Shown: positions 43,858 through 54,149 of the stretch, piece after piece
Layout: every line of letters begins with the position of its first letter
How positions within the stretch are numbered: the first letter of the stretch is position 1
Assembly: GCA_905250025.1 (NCBI GenBank)
Contig: CAJNOJ010000329.1
Location: 42,975-106,974 of the forward strand
Source of the DNA: Adineta ricciae
Taxonomy: Eukaryota; Rotifera; Eurotatoria; Adinetida; Adinetidae
Direction of reading: 5' to 3'
Length of the DNA: 64,000 nt
Notes under the pieces: model-generated
What the model saw: only the letters and a program-made list of their open reading frames with translations
What the model was told of the DNA's origin: nothing
Databases searched by the model: none
Made by a program: the position numbers and the translations under genes

Positions 43858-45033
43858 TAATATACAATCATAATAAGTGTCCACAAGTGATTTCTCATAG
43901 GGTACGACAGTAATATCAGCTATATTAATTAAGATTTGATGAGAAACTCATATCACGTTAATCCAAAAAGAGATAGTGTTTGATAAGTTTTAATGTATTA
44001 TTAAGACTATTCAATTTGTATCAATTTCTTGTAATCAACAAGAAATCCCTTATTCATATTTATTAATCTGTAATTGCGATGATAATTCAATCATTAAGAG
44101 TTTACAGTGATCGGTATCTACATCAAGCCGAAGGCAGTTTATTCCAATGATCCGAAATGATGTACATATGATGCCTTATATCGATTGCCCGGAAATTGAG
44201 CCTGTCATCGTGTTAAGTGATTTAGCAGATTTGTTTAAGTTGTAATGCTTCGGAAAGGAATTTGGCTGTATGGTTTTTCCGCATGTTTCCTCTAGAAGTG
44301 ACCCACGCGCTCGCATATGACGAGTTGGTAGTTCTTTATCATTGAAACTAGCCGGAATCGGAAGATATAGCTCTAACAAGATTTAAATGGTATTCGCAAA
44401 CTGAGCGTCGAGTTTTGTATTGCTCTTCAGGTGAAAGATGATCGACAGCTAAATAGTTTCGAGTATTTGAAGAGAGAAAAGGAATTCGTGAGGAATCTCG
44501 CTTGTTTTACTTCTATTCTTACCAAGCGTTGATAGGTTATAGGTAAAATTATGGCTAGGTTTGTCGCGTCGATTGTACATAATATTACTTTTTTCAAGAA
44601 CTTTGTTAGTTGTTCATTTGGGTGAACTGCGCAATAAGTTGTTGTAAACAATAATTTCAATCAAGTACCAAGCTTATTTATTATTCACATCGACGACTTT
44701 TCGGAAGAAACAAGTTTACTATTGGAGAGTGGGCGTTTTTGATCAAATTTAATTTCAAAGAGACCGTGATCTTCATCATTGCTACTATGACTCTCATTTT
44801 CATAGTGTTTTGTCACTGACAAATATTTCCAAACGAAATTTGTTATATAAAGTTTAATGTTTTCTGTCCTTAGTTTATAGTATGATTTCTTCAGTGCTGA
44901 AAATGAATTGAGAAATAGTAACGGGGCCGTCATTATGTATGTACACGTGTACGGTTTATCAAATCAGGATTCTGAAAATCGAATATTTTCACTTAGACTT
45001 GTAAGCTAGGTGCAACATATCCTACACATTAAG
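43858..45033 (+). repeat. 1.15-kb duplication C, copy 1
   Basis: Runs from TAATATACAATCATAATA to CCTACACATTAAGCC and matches 45800-46955 with a few percent differences and a small indel. It starts directly at the N (43857). Two minus-strand frames (44427-44660, 44685-44933) recur in both copies with amino-acid changes and, in one case, a frameshift, so no selection for coding is evident. Confidence 0.92.
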
Positions 45034-45035
45034 CC

Positions 45036-45064
45036 ATCGGCGGGCCGGCAAAAAAATTTCAGGG
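45036..45064. mobile_element. Short transposon-end scrap
   Basis: CATCGGCGGGCCGGC followed by AAAAAAATTTCAGGG, resembling the GC-rich end at 6178, then a single N at 45065. Confidence 0.45.
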
Positions 45065-45065
45065 N

Positions 45066-45575
45066 TCACCCACCCTCGACATTTATCTTCATTTTTTGAG
45101 ATCCTGTAACGCTATTGGTGAGTTTCGCAGATTATCTGTAGCATTCACCGAACTATTATAGGCGTAGAGATCACGTGGATTGTTGTCTTTGAGCACTCAG
45201 ACGGTCTTCGCTACCGACCCGCTGCAATTTTTCACATCTCGCAATCCAATTGGTTAGCGTCCAAGGTTGCTTGTAGCGTGCACAGGCAGAACACGTGGAT
45301 TGATGTCTATGTGCGCTCAGACGGCCTTCGGCCGCCTTCGCTATTAATTTTCTCAATTTTGGAAATCTCGCATTCCTATTGGTCCGTTTGATATATTGCC
45401 TATAGCAAACGTCTGGTTCATTCGTTCTCGGAACAAAGTAGATGTCGACCTTCCTCTGGATCTCAGGAAGCATTGTGGAAAGTTTCACGCCGATAGCTGC
45501 TACAGGGACTGAATGCATAGCGAACAGACAGACAGACAGACAGACAAACTTTCTTCTTTATATATATAGATATAT
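45066..45575 (+). mobile_element. Dispersed retroelement-like 3' end, copy 2
   Basis: The same family as 39270-39655. It contains an internal partial duplication: the CACGTGGATTGxTGTCT...CTCAGACGG block occurs twice (about 45173-45204 and 45290-45322). It ends with five GACA units and a TATATATAGATAT tail. Confidence 0.7.
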
Positions 45576-45799
45576 CTATATATCTTTTTACCGAAAGTAT
45601 TTTTATAGTCATCGACTTTCTTTCAAATCTCTTTTTAATATTTAATGAAAAAAGCAAATGAATTAGATTTACCGCAGATTATGAAAGGAATAATGTGCAA
45701 AACTTCAATAACGGACATAGGGAAATTAATTTAAAGTTGAAGTGAAATATATACTTGAGTATGATCCACACATCATCGTGCAGCTATTTTAGTTAAGAT

Positions 45800-46955
45800 T
45801 AATATACAATCATAATAGATGTCCACAAGTGATTTCTCATAGGGTACGACAGTAATATCAGCTATATTAATTAAGATTTGATGAGAAACTCATATCAAGT
45901 TAATCCAAAAAAAATAGTGTTTAATAAGTTTTAATGTATTATTAAGATTATTCAATTTGTATCAATTTCTTGTAATCAACAAGAAATCCCTTATTTATAT
46001 TTATTAATCTGTAATTGCAATGATAATTCAATCATTAAGAGTTTACAGTGATTGGTATCTACATATAGCCGAAGGCAGTTTATTCCAATGATCCGAAATG
46101 ATGTACATATGATGCGTTATATCGATTGCCCGTAAATTGAGCCTGTCATCGTGTTAAGTTGTAATGCTTCGGTAAGGAATTAGGCTGTATGGTTATTCCG
46201 CATGTTTCCTCTAGAGATGACCCACGCGCTCGCATATGACGAGTTGGTAGTTCTTTATCATTGAAACTAGCCGAAAACGGAAGATATAGCTCTAACAAGA
46301 TTTAAATAGTATTCGCATATCGAGCGTCGAGTTTTGTATTGCTCTTCAGATGAAAGATGATCGATAGCTAAACAATTTCGAGTATTTGAAGAGACAAAAG
46401 GAATTCGTGAGGAATCTCGCTTGTTTTGCTTCTATTCTTACCAAGCGTTGATAGGTTATAGGTAAAACTATGGCTAGGTTTGTCGCGTCGATAGTACATA
46501 ATATTACTTTTTTCAAGAACTTTGTTAGTTGTTCATTTGGGTGAACTGCGCAATAAGTCGTTGTAAACAATAATTTCAATCAAGTACCAAACTTATTTAT
46601 TATTCACATCGACGAATTTTCTGAAGAAAGAAGTTTACTATTGGAGAGTGGGCATTTTTGATCAAATTTAATTTTCAAAAGAGACCGTAATCTTCATCAT
46701 TGCTACTATGACTCTCATTTTCATAGTGTTTTGTCACTGACAAATATTTCCAAACGAAATTTGTGATATAAAGTTTAATGTTTTCTGTCCTTAGTTTATA
46801 GTATGATTCCTTCAGTGCTGAAAATGAATTGAGAAATAGTAACGGGGTCGTCATTATGTATGTACACATGTATGGTTTATCAAATCAGGATTCTGAAAAT
46901 CGAATATTTTCATTTAAACTTGTAAGCTAGGTGCAATATATCCTACACATTAAGC
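45800..46955 (+). repeat. 1.15-kb duplication C, copy 2
   Basis: A direct-orientation copy of 43858-45033, separated from it by the retroelement-like repeat and about 220 bp. It continues at both sides into different DNA from copy 1. Confidence 0.92.
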
Positions 46956-48246
46956 CCACAGATAGGTTCTTTACTTCAAGACGGGATCGAACTTCTTTTA
47001 GTCACTAGCTGTAAACAGAAGTTTTTCATACTAATAGAAATAGTAAAAATGGAATGACTGAATTCTGTAAGCTGATATTATCTCTGGCTCACATTTTGTG
47101 CTGATAGAATCAGCTCTTTAGATTACAATAAAAAAAAGTGATTTTCTTGATTCAAATGTAAATTTGAAAAACAACTAAAATTTTCTTCAATGAAACGGAA
47201 TATTAAAAAACCAAAGTTATACTTTTGAAGCGCATTATCTGGCGGTTCTAATGATATATGGAACTTGATTGTATGTTGACATGTAAAAAAGTATACAATT
47301 CATCAGTATCTTTTCGCTAAGAAGCATTTAGAATAAATTTAGCGGATGCAGTTTTTCAAGGAGAATTCGGATAAATAGTTTCCATAAATTAAACAGGCTG
47401 AAAAAAATCGGAGATTTTGCAAAAAAGTATTAAAAGATTCGATTTTTGGATGAAAAAGTGAACTATTGAACACCATCGGAAACCATCAATTTTTTTTTCA
47501 ATAAAATGATTGAAAAAAATATTAAAACATATATATTCTGACTCAGCTCGATCAGCTCTATCTAACATATGAAAAAAACGGAAAAAAATTTGCTGAAATT
47601 TTGCACAAGGTGCACCGTATACATAACGAACATATAGTCATGAAAAGTAACTATAATCATGCCTGTATTTGTTTCTTCCGACCCTGCATTAAATGTATAC
47701 TTTTTCCGTGGCTTATGATATTCTCCGTCACAAATGACATACGTGTACTCAGTATTGATACAACACAGAACGAACAAAATAAAAACGACTCACAAGCTTG
47801 AGAATGAAACAAAATACACACGTGTTTATTCGTGCATATAGCCATTGTATCATATATGTACGTTGTAACGCAGACGTTTTATAGAGGCAATATTTTTCTT
47901 CCGTTCCTAATACATTTCGCTTGCAAATAAATATAGTTCCTAGATGCAAAGCTCATTGGAGATAGTTCTAAGGAGAAAACAGCTGATTTTTATGGCCTTA
48001 GCATCAGTAAAATCATGCTGTAATCCGTCGAATCAAACAGAATCTTTTGAAATTTATAGAATCACTCAACCTGTCTAATAATCAGATGTTTTTCTCCTCG
48101 AATACTTCATAATACTTTTTATTAGGACTCTTGTAGATTAACTAACAATATTAACGCACAATCGGCTTATTTGCAAGTATTTGGTGAGGAAAATATGTTT
48201 CCAAAACACTTATATTAGACACAACCATGTTCTTTTAAAAACACTG
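46956..48246. other. AT-rich spacer, no gene seen
   Basis: Short frames on both strands around 47560-47950 overlap each other and show no family signal. Confidence 0.4.
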
Positions 48247-48678
48247 CACTGTAAAAAAAGAGTGGGGAGATAATCTACCCTACGAAAGGACTTATTAATA
48301 TCATGTACCCTTCATCAAGGTTTCATAAAACCCTTTTTTAGTACATTCCACTTTTAGGTACTCTTTTAGGGTATATGACAGTTCCACAAACCCTGTGAGG
48401 GTTTGATATACGTTGCACTTTCATAAATCCTTGCACGCTTATAAAAATAATAAACCATTTGAAGGTTTACTATTTCTTTTTCATCAATACTCAAAGAGTT
48501 TATGAAAGTGCAACGTATAACAAACCCTCAAAGGGTTTGTGGAACTGTCATATATCCTAAAAGAGTACCTAAAAGTGGAATGTACTAAAAAAGGGTTTTA
48601 TGAAACCTTGATGAAGGGTACATGATATTAATAAGTCCTTTCGTAGGGTAGATTATCCCCCACTCTTTTTTTACAGTG
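48247..48678. mobile_element. Palindromic MITE, 432 bp
   Basis: Starts CACTGTAAAAAAAGAGTGG and ends with the inverse CCACTCTTTTTTTACAGTG. Arms of about 200 bp are nearly perfect inverted copies (ACCCTACGAAAGGACTTATT; TATGACAGTTCCACAAACCC), leaving a short central loop around TAATAAACC. The high arm identity suggests a recent insertion. No coding capacity. Confidence 0.92.
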
Positions 48679-48775
48679 TGGCAGCCGCATAAAAAGTAAG
48701 TAGATATATATTTGTTTGTTTATGATGTATTTCTAATGATGATTACAATATAAGATTTCGGTAAAAAGTTTTGAA

Positions 48776-48945
48776 CCCAGGTCAACAAATCCGATGCTGG
48801 ATCCGATCGAATCAGACCGGATCCGACTAGAGAAATTCCGTCAGTTATTACAAATTTTATGAGCGATCTTTCTAGCTATATCCTATGATGACCCTTAGAA
48901 AGTCTGGAAAATTCATGTTTCGGATCCGATGAAATGCGACCTGGG
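48776..48945. mobile_element. GATC-rich MITE, CCCAGGTC family, reverse copy
   Basis: CCCAGGTCAACAAATCCG at the left and GCGACCTGGG at the right; inside GGATCCGATCG and TATGATGACCCTTAGAAA, inverse to the copy at 41015-41231. Ends are exact inverted octamers (CCCAGGTC/GACCTGGG apart from one C). Confidence 0.85.
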
Positions 48946-49768
48946 AATGCCCCAAATGTTCTTTTTGCTTTGATCTATAAGGAGCCTGCGTCTTACATAC
49001 AAGAAAAAACTTCGATATATTTCAGCATTAATTCCAATATTGTACGGTACAACGCATTCTGTCTTAATTTGAAACCACACTAACTTCTTAACTTCAACCT
49101 CGCCTATAAAGTCTTGTGAAGTGTATAACTATATTGGTTTGGGGAAAAGACGTACAACTTGGGTCTATATTTTCTTTGGAAGCATGCAACGATTGTTTTT
49201 CTGTATTTCAGAAAAAGGTGACCGAATCCGATGGATCCGCGATACTCATATTATACAGTAGTCTGAATTGGAATACCATAATGTGCTATAAGTCTTGTTA
49301 GAACTTCACTAAATTCGTGAACTTTCTTAGGGAAAATTTCAAGGGACTTAATCCATAGATTAAACTGTTTTCTGTCCAGTCCAAATATTTCCTTGCTCAA
49401 ATGGGCGAGCCATTTACGAGACTAAAAAGCAACGCCAAGCATACTCTCAAGATAGTTAATTTTTCGGAAGTTTGATCAAAATCTATTTTTCATAAATTCT
49501 TTTTACTTTTTGAAGTACATATAACTCTTGCATTCAAGTTTGAGATTTCAACTTTTAATATAAATATCAAAATTTTCCGAAAATTTTCTATTCCTCAGTT
49601 TATTGGCAAGTTATATAACGCTTAGGTTACCAATGATCGAAAACTATGTGTCTTTTATTTCTGCTACCATGTATATATATATATGCATAAACTTAGACGT
49701 AGGCATCATCAATATCATTCTTAGTCTTCAATCCTCTTTTAGATAATATACTAAAAGATCGTTGAACT
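48946..49768. other. 5' flank of glycosyltransferase
   Basis: No gene recognised. A TA microsatellite lies at 49671-49684. Confidence 0.4.
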
Positions 49769-50893
49769 ATGAAAGCCGTTTTCGATGATCATGATCGTAC
49801 GTATTGTAATTGGCATGTATTTCGTTCTGGGCGTACTTTTACTTACATAATATGTCTGTTTGGCTTCATTGCTATAGTATATTTCACAAAGAATCGACCA
49901 GTAGCATTTGCACAGATTCATTCTTTCAATTCATCAAATTCGCTTCCTATTTATTATGCTTACACGAATATTCCTTTTTTACCCGATGTTCATATTGACG
50001 ACGATCTAGGGTTTGTCCCTCATTTCTTGGCTTTTACATACGATTGGGACATGTTAAATCAGTGTCTGGATAGTTTTTACGAATCCAAAGTTGGTTGGCA
50101 GAATGTAGTACTAGTAGACAATTCACCTGGAAAACTAGCTGTAAAAAGACGAGATTGGTTAGCTAGAAAATATGGTCATATGATTATCGCCATCTTACCG
50201 ACATCGAGTTTGTTATCTTTCTCACATTTACAAAATTTATTCTTAGATATTGCTCAACAATCAAAATGTGATTTCTATTCTTGGTCACATATGGATATTA
50301 TGCTTTTGCCTCTTTCCGAAGACTGGGCAATAGCGAAAGAAAACATTAATAAAACTGTAGGTGCAAAGTCGTCCGACGCCCATCCTCATACTGTCTATAC
50401 AAAGATGTTGAATTCTATTCGTCAAGCCAATAGGACGGAAAATAACTGGAGTGTGATATTCTACCATTATGATCTAGTAATTGCTGTTCGCACTTCTGCC
50501 TATATATCGAATGGCCCATTTGATATCTATATTCCACAATACACAGCGGACTGTGATTACTATAGGAGACTAAAACTAAGCGGTTATGTATCAATTAATC
50601 AGCACATTGTGCATATTTTTCACATGCCAAAAGTTTTGAAAAATGAACTCGTAGAAGAGCTAAAAACTTGTGCATGGAAACGAGCAAAAGAAATTTTACA
50701 TATTAGCGCAGATGATGGTAGAGATATCAATCGCACACAATGGAGACGGAATAACATGAGGATAGCGGATCGAGAAGCTGAACCATTATTATATACTGCT
50801 GGCCTTACATATTATCAAAAAAAATGGAACACACGAAACTGTGGTCTTAAAAACAATGAGCCAAATTGGAATTTGGACCCGATAATAACATAA
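49769..50893 (+). CDS. Type II membrane glycosyltransferase
   Basis: An intact 374-residue protein without introns. A short cytosolic tail (1-22) and one membrane anchor (about 24-39, FTYIICLFGFIAIVYF) indicate a Golgi type II protein with a lumenal catalytic domain. The GT2-like GT-A fold is suggested by FVPHFLAFTYDWDMLNQCL, NVVLVDNSPGKL (112-123), a metal-binding-type WSHMDIMLL (172-180) and a late acidic TADCDYYRRLKLSGY. NKT, NRT and similar sites allow N-glycosylation. The DNS word and HMD/DCD motifs resemble fungal and protist GT2-type enzymes, so the donor sugar and acceptor remain unknown. The first ATG is used. It would act in surface or secreted glycan assembly, as would the sulfotransferases downstream, though there is no operon. 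Confidence 0.7.
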   Translation: MKAVFDDHDRTYCNWHVFRSGRTFTYIICLFGFIAIVYFTKNRPVAFAQIHSFNSSNSLPIYYAYTNIPFLPDVHIDDDLGFVPHFLAFTYDWDMLNQCLDSFYESKVGWQNVVLVDNSPGKLAVKRRDWLARKYGHMIIAILPTSSLLSFSHLQNLFLDIAQQSKCDFYSWSHMDIMLLPLSEDWAIAKENINKTVGAKSSDAHPHTVYTKMLNSIRQANRTENNWSVIFYHYDLVIAVRTSAYISNGPFDIYIPQYTADCDYYRRLKLSGYVSINQHIVHIFHMPKVLKNELVEELKTCAWKRAKEILHISADDGRDINRTQWRRNNMRIADREAEPLLYTAGLTYYQKKWNTRNCGLKNNEPNWNLDPIIT

Positions 50894-53800
50894 TAGTATA
50901 CGATGACCCGATTGCTTTCATTATGTTAGTTGACATTGTCCGAGGCTGCCAGATGTACTCATTCATCATATTTTACACTATAGACAAAATTGTACCGCTC
51001 GCGCATTCATTTTTGTACCCCATTTATACTACTTAGCTTTTGATAGCATAAACTAGTTTAAAGGGAAGAAAATTTGCATTTTAAAATGGCTCTGGTAGTA
51101 TTGCACTGTAAAAAAATTGGTGTTTTGACGAACCTAAAAGGTTTTCTGTGTGGTTCACAAAACCATCGATAGTTCTCTAACATGCTCACAGAATCATCAG
51201 CGGTTTCGCAGTCTGACGATAGGTTCCGTCTATCTTCTATCAAACAGTTCCCAGTTTCATAGGTCACTTGATGGTTCATCAGTTTTCGGAAAATTCAGAA
51301 TATTTAAAACTAAACAAAACATGATTTCTTATTCATACTGAACGTTTCGTGTTGGTTATCGAAAATCAATAATAAGTTAGCGAACACTTAAAGGCTTACC
51401 AAATTTAATGCAAAACTCTTAATAATTTCGTATGTCAATTGAAATTTCAGTAAGTTCAGCATGTCCACTGCTAATCTCCCGATGGTTCTGTATATCTCGT
51501 ACTGATCCAGTGAGAGATTGTGTCTGTTCCAAAACGTTCGTTATAATGCATGCGAAACCTTCTATCACCTGATTCTGTCTTTGAAGGTTTGGTAAATTTT
51601 TTGTCAAACTCTCCCTAGTAGCACAAATTGACCAACGGTTCGAAAACATTTATGCTAAACTTTGATGAGTTCTAGGTGCTTGTAACTGATGCAGTATAGC
51701 GTTTACGAAACGGATAACAATACCGTGGAATGACTAGACGCTTGGGAGAATATTTACCAAACTATCAATTGTTTCATGCAGCGGTTCAAGGTTTCATAAG
51801 CTATATTCAAATATGTGGACATATCCCTCTACTTTAAAGTGGTTTGATGTAAGTTGCAAAAAACAATCAATGACATCGTGAAGCTTGCTAGAGCTCAGCG
51901 AACTTCCTGCCAAATCTTTGACAGCTGTCAACGGTTTTAGTAGAATGGCCAGCATCCATCCACACCCGCAATAGGTGAAAGATCCAAAAATCATTTTTTC
52001 GGAAAGATTTCTTTATGTTCAATTGTTGGAACTAGTGGATGCTAGTTGTTCACCTCAAGAATATATTGTAAGCCCTTCACTATTTCGTTGAATAGAGTGA
52101 TCGAATTCGAAAGAAGTATGATATAGAAATATTTCGTCTTCCAAAACTCTCAATCCTATTGAATTGTCCTGAAATGATCTCAAGCAATTCGTTAGTGAGC
52201 AAAACTCGACCTTTTGTCAGGACAATGCAAAGGAAGTGATTGAATAGTTTATGGTGGCGATGGATGATAAACGTGCAACTTTGTATTCTCAGTATGAATG
52301 TGGAATTGCAGAAATTTACAAAATGGCGGATGGAATTATGTAGGAAGATAACGAACCATATTTACAATCTGACCGCGAAGAAACAGATTTGAATGGTGAT
52401 TAGTAAAAGCATAGAATATGAGTTCTTTTCCTATTCATAATTATTTTAATCCAATACGTTAGTGTATAATGAAAACAGAATCTGGATTGTTATACAAGGT
52501 TTTTAAGAAATCAATGGTTTTCTTTCGGAAAAACCCTTAAGCATCAGCATTTTTGCACGTCTGCATTCATAAGTTGAACATAAAAATACGACACAATACA
52601 AAAATGAATCTTTTCATGGTTCTGAACACTTTAAAAAAACTTCTATTTTGAAAATATTTTCAACAAGTTTTCGTATTTTAGCGACTAATGTCCTACACGC
52701 AATTGCACTATTAAAACATTTCTAGCATTTCCAATAAGGAAAGTAAGAACATTCGTTCAATATCAAAGTGAAGTGGGTATGTCGGAGCACCAGCATGATG
52801 GAAAAAAAGTCCTGAAACAGTTCGCTTATACATACTTAGTTTCGTTTGCAAAAAGTGACTTTTCTACGTAGGTATCTGATTCCCGTTCCTCCTCTATCAT
52901 ATGGTGATAACCGCAGATTGAAATGAGTTGTCAGTAAAAAGCTATACAGTTTTCTTCCACCTACCTTTCATAAAAATTTGGATAGTACTTTTGGTATCCC
53001 CTAAGTAACGATTTTGTAGTTGCAACGTAAAAGAACCTTCAAATGGAGATTTTTTCGTCAGTAAAGAAAAAAATCCTGTTAACATTTTTCGAAACGAATA
53101 TGTTGTGATAGTGTATTAAATAGTCCGCTTCGTAGAAGACGCTCTGCTCGATAATACGGTATAATTGGATTTTCAAATCTAACTATTTGAATGCTACGAA
53201 AGAATTTCAATAGAACATTAGCACGGATATTTGTTCTAAGAATAGGTGATATATATGCAAAATAGTGAGAACCTCATCCATTATGGTACACCGTTACCGC
53301 AGTTCTAGTTCATTCTACTCCACTTTACTTCAATCATACTCGACCATACTCCAAAGTATTTTTAGGAGTATACGAAAAGCGCTCTTCCCCCTCTTGTATT
53401 TTGTTCTCTCACGCAAGTGTCATCTATCTGCTTTCTTCATTCAACTGTGATGTTCGATGATTCAACGTCGGAAGGCTAACCAAATAAAAATTAGATGCGC
53501 GCGTGAAGAAGAGAAAAAGTATGCATTTGTGTTTATCCGTGCATGACTATTTTATGGAGTATGTACGTCATGATATGTACACTATGCACATGAAATATTT
53601 TTCCTACTCTTTCAATGCATTCAATGTGAGAGTAGTATAAATTCCGTCGTATTGACTTTCGCGCTAAACTTTTAGCAATAGTCGATGGCACAGTCCAGCA
53701 CAACTTAGGTGACTGCTTCACATCCTGATTAACATAATAATTAACTTATTACCCGTAGAAAACCTAGTAACATTCTCAGCAAAAAGTTACATCTGGATTT

Positions 53801-54149
53801 TCAGTATTGTCTTACACATTCCAAGAATGCGGCTAACGGGTACAAACTACTAGTGGATATAACACATTATTCAGAGTTGATTCTGTTTTATAAACATTTT
53901 CGGTTAATTATTATGTTTATCAAATTGTGAAACAATCACCAAAGTTGTGTTGGATTTTGATATTGACATTGACTAAACCGAACTATCGACAATTGTGGAA
54001 ACTCCACTGAGAAAGTAGAGTCCAGCGGGATCGTTTTTTTCCATCCCTATCTCGGTCCCGATCCTATTGAAATATTTTTTTTTGGATTTTGATAAGGACA
54101 TCATCGTTTACTGATAATATGTGTCTAGATCCTCACCCACGCTCTCACA
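50894..54149. other. Spacer with one MITE end, no gene seen
   Basis: At 51104 CACTGTAAAAAAATTGG opens a stretch like the CACTG-type MITEs (compare 48247 and 59656-59800), with no partner end nearby. Short frames at 51058-51994 and 53265-53721 show no family signal. The remainder is AT-rich. Confidence 0.45.

Noticed and set aside
43821..43898. N-terminus MRNHLWTLIMIVY of the GPCR fragment
   Set aside because: It lies beyond the N and belongs to the duplicated segment C, not the receptor.
44427..46869. Paired small ORFs conserved in duplication C
   Set aside because: They differ by amino-acid changes and a frameshift between copies, in line with the overall divergence; no sign of coding constraint.
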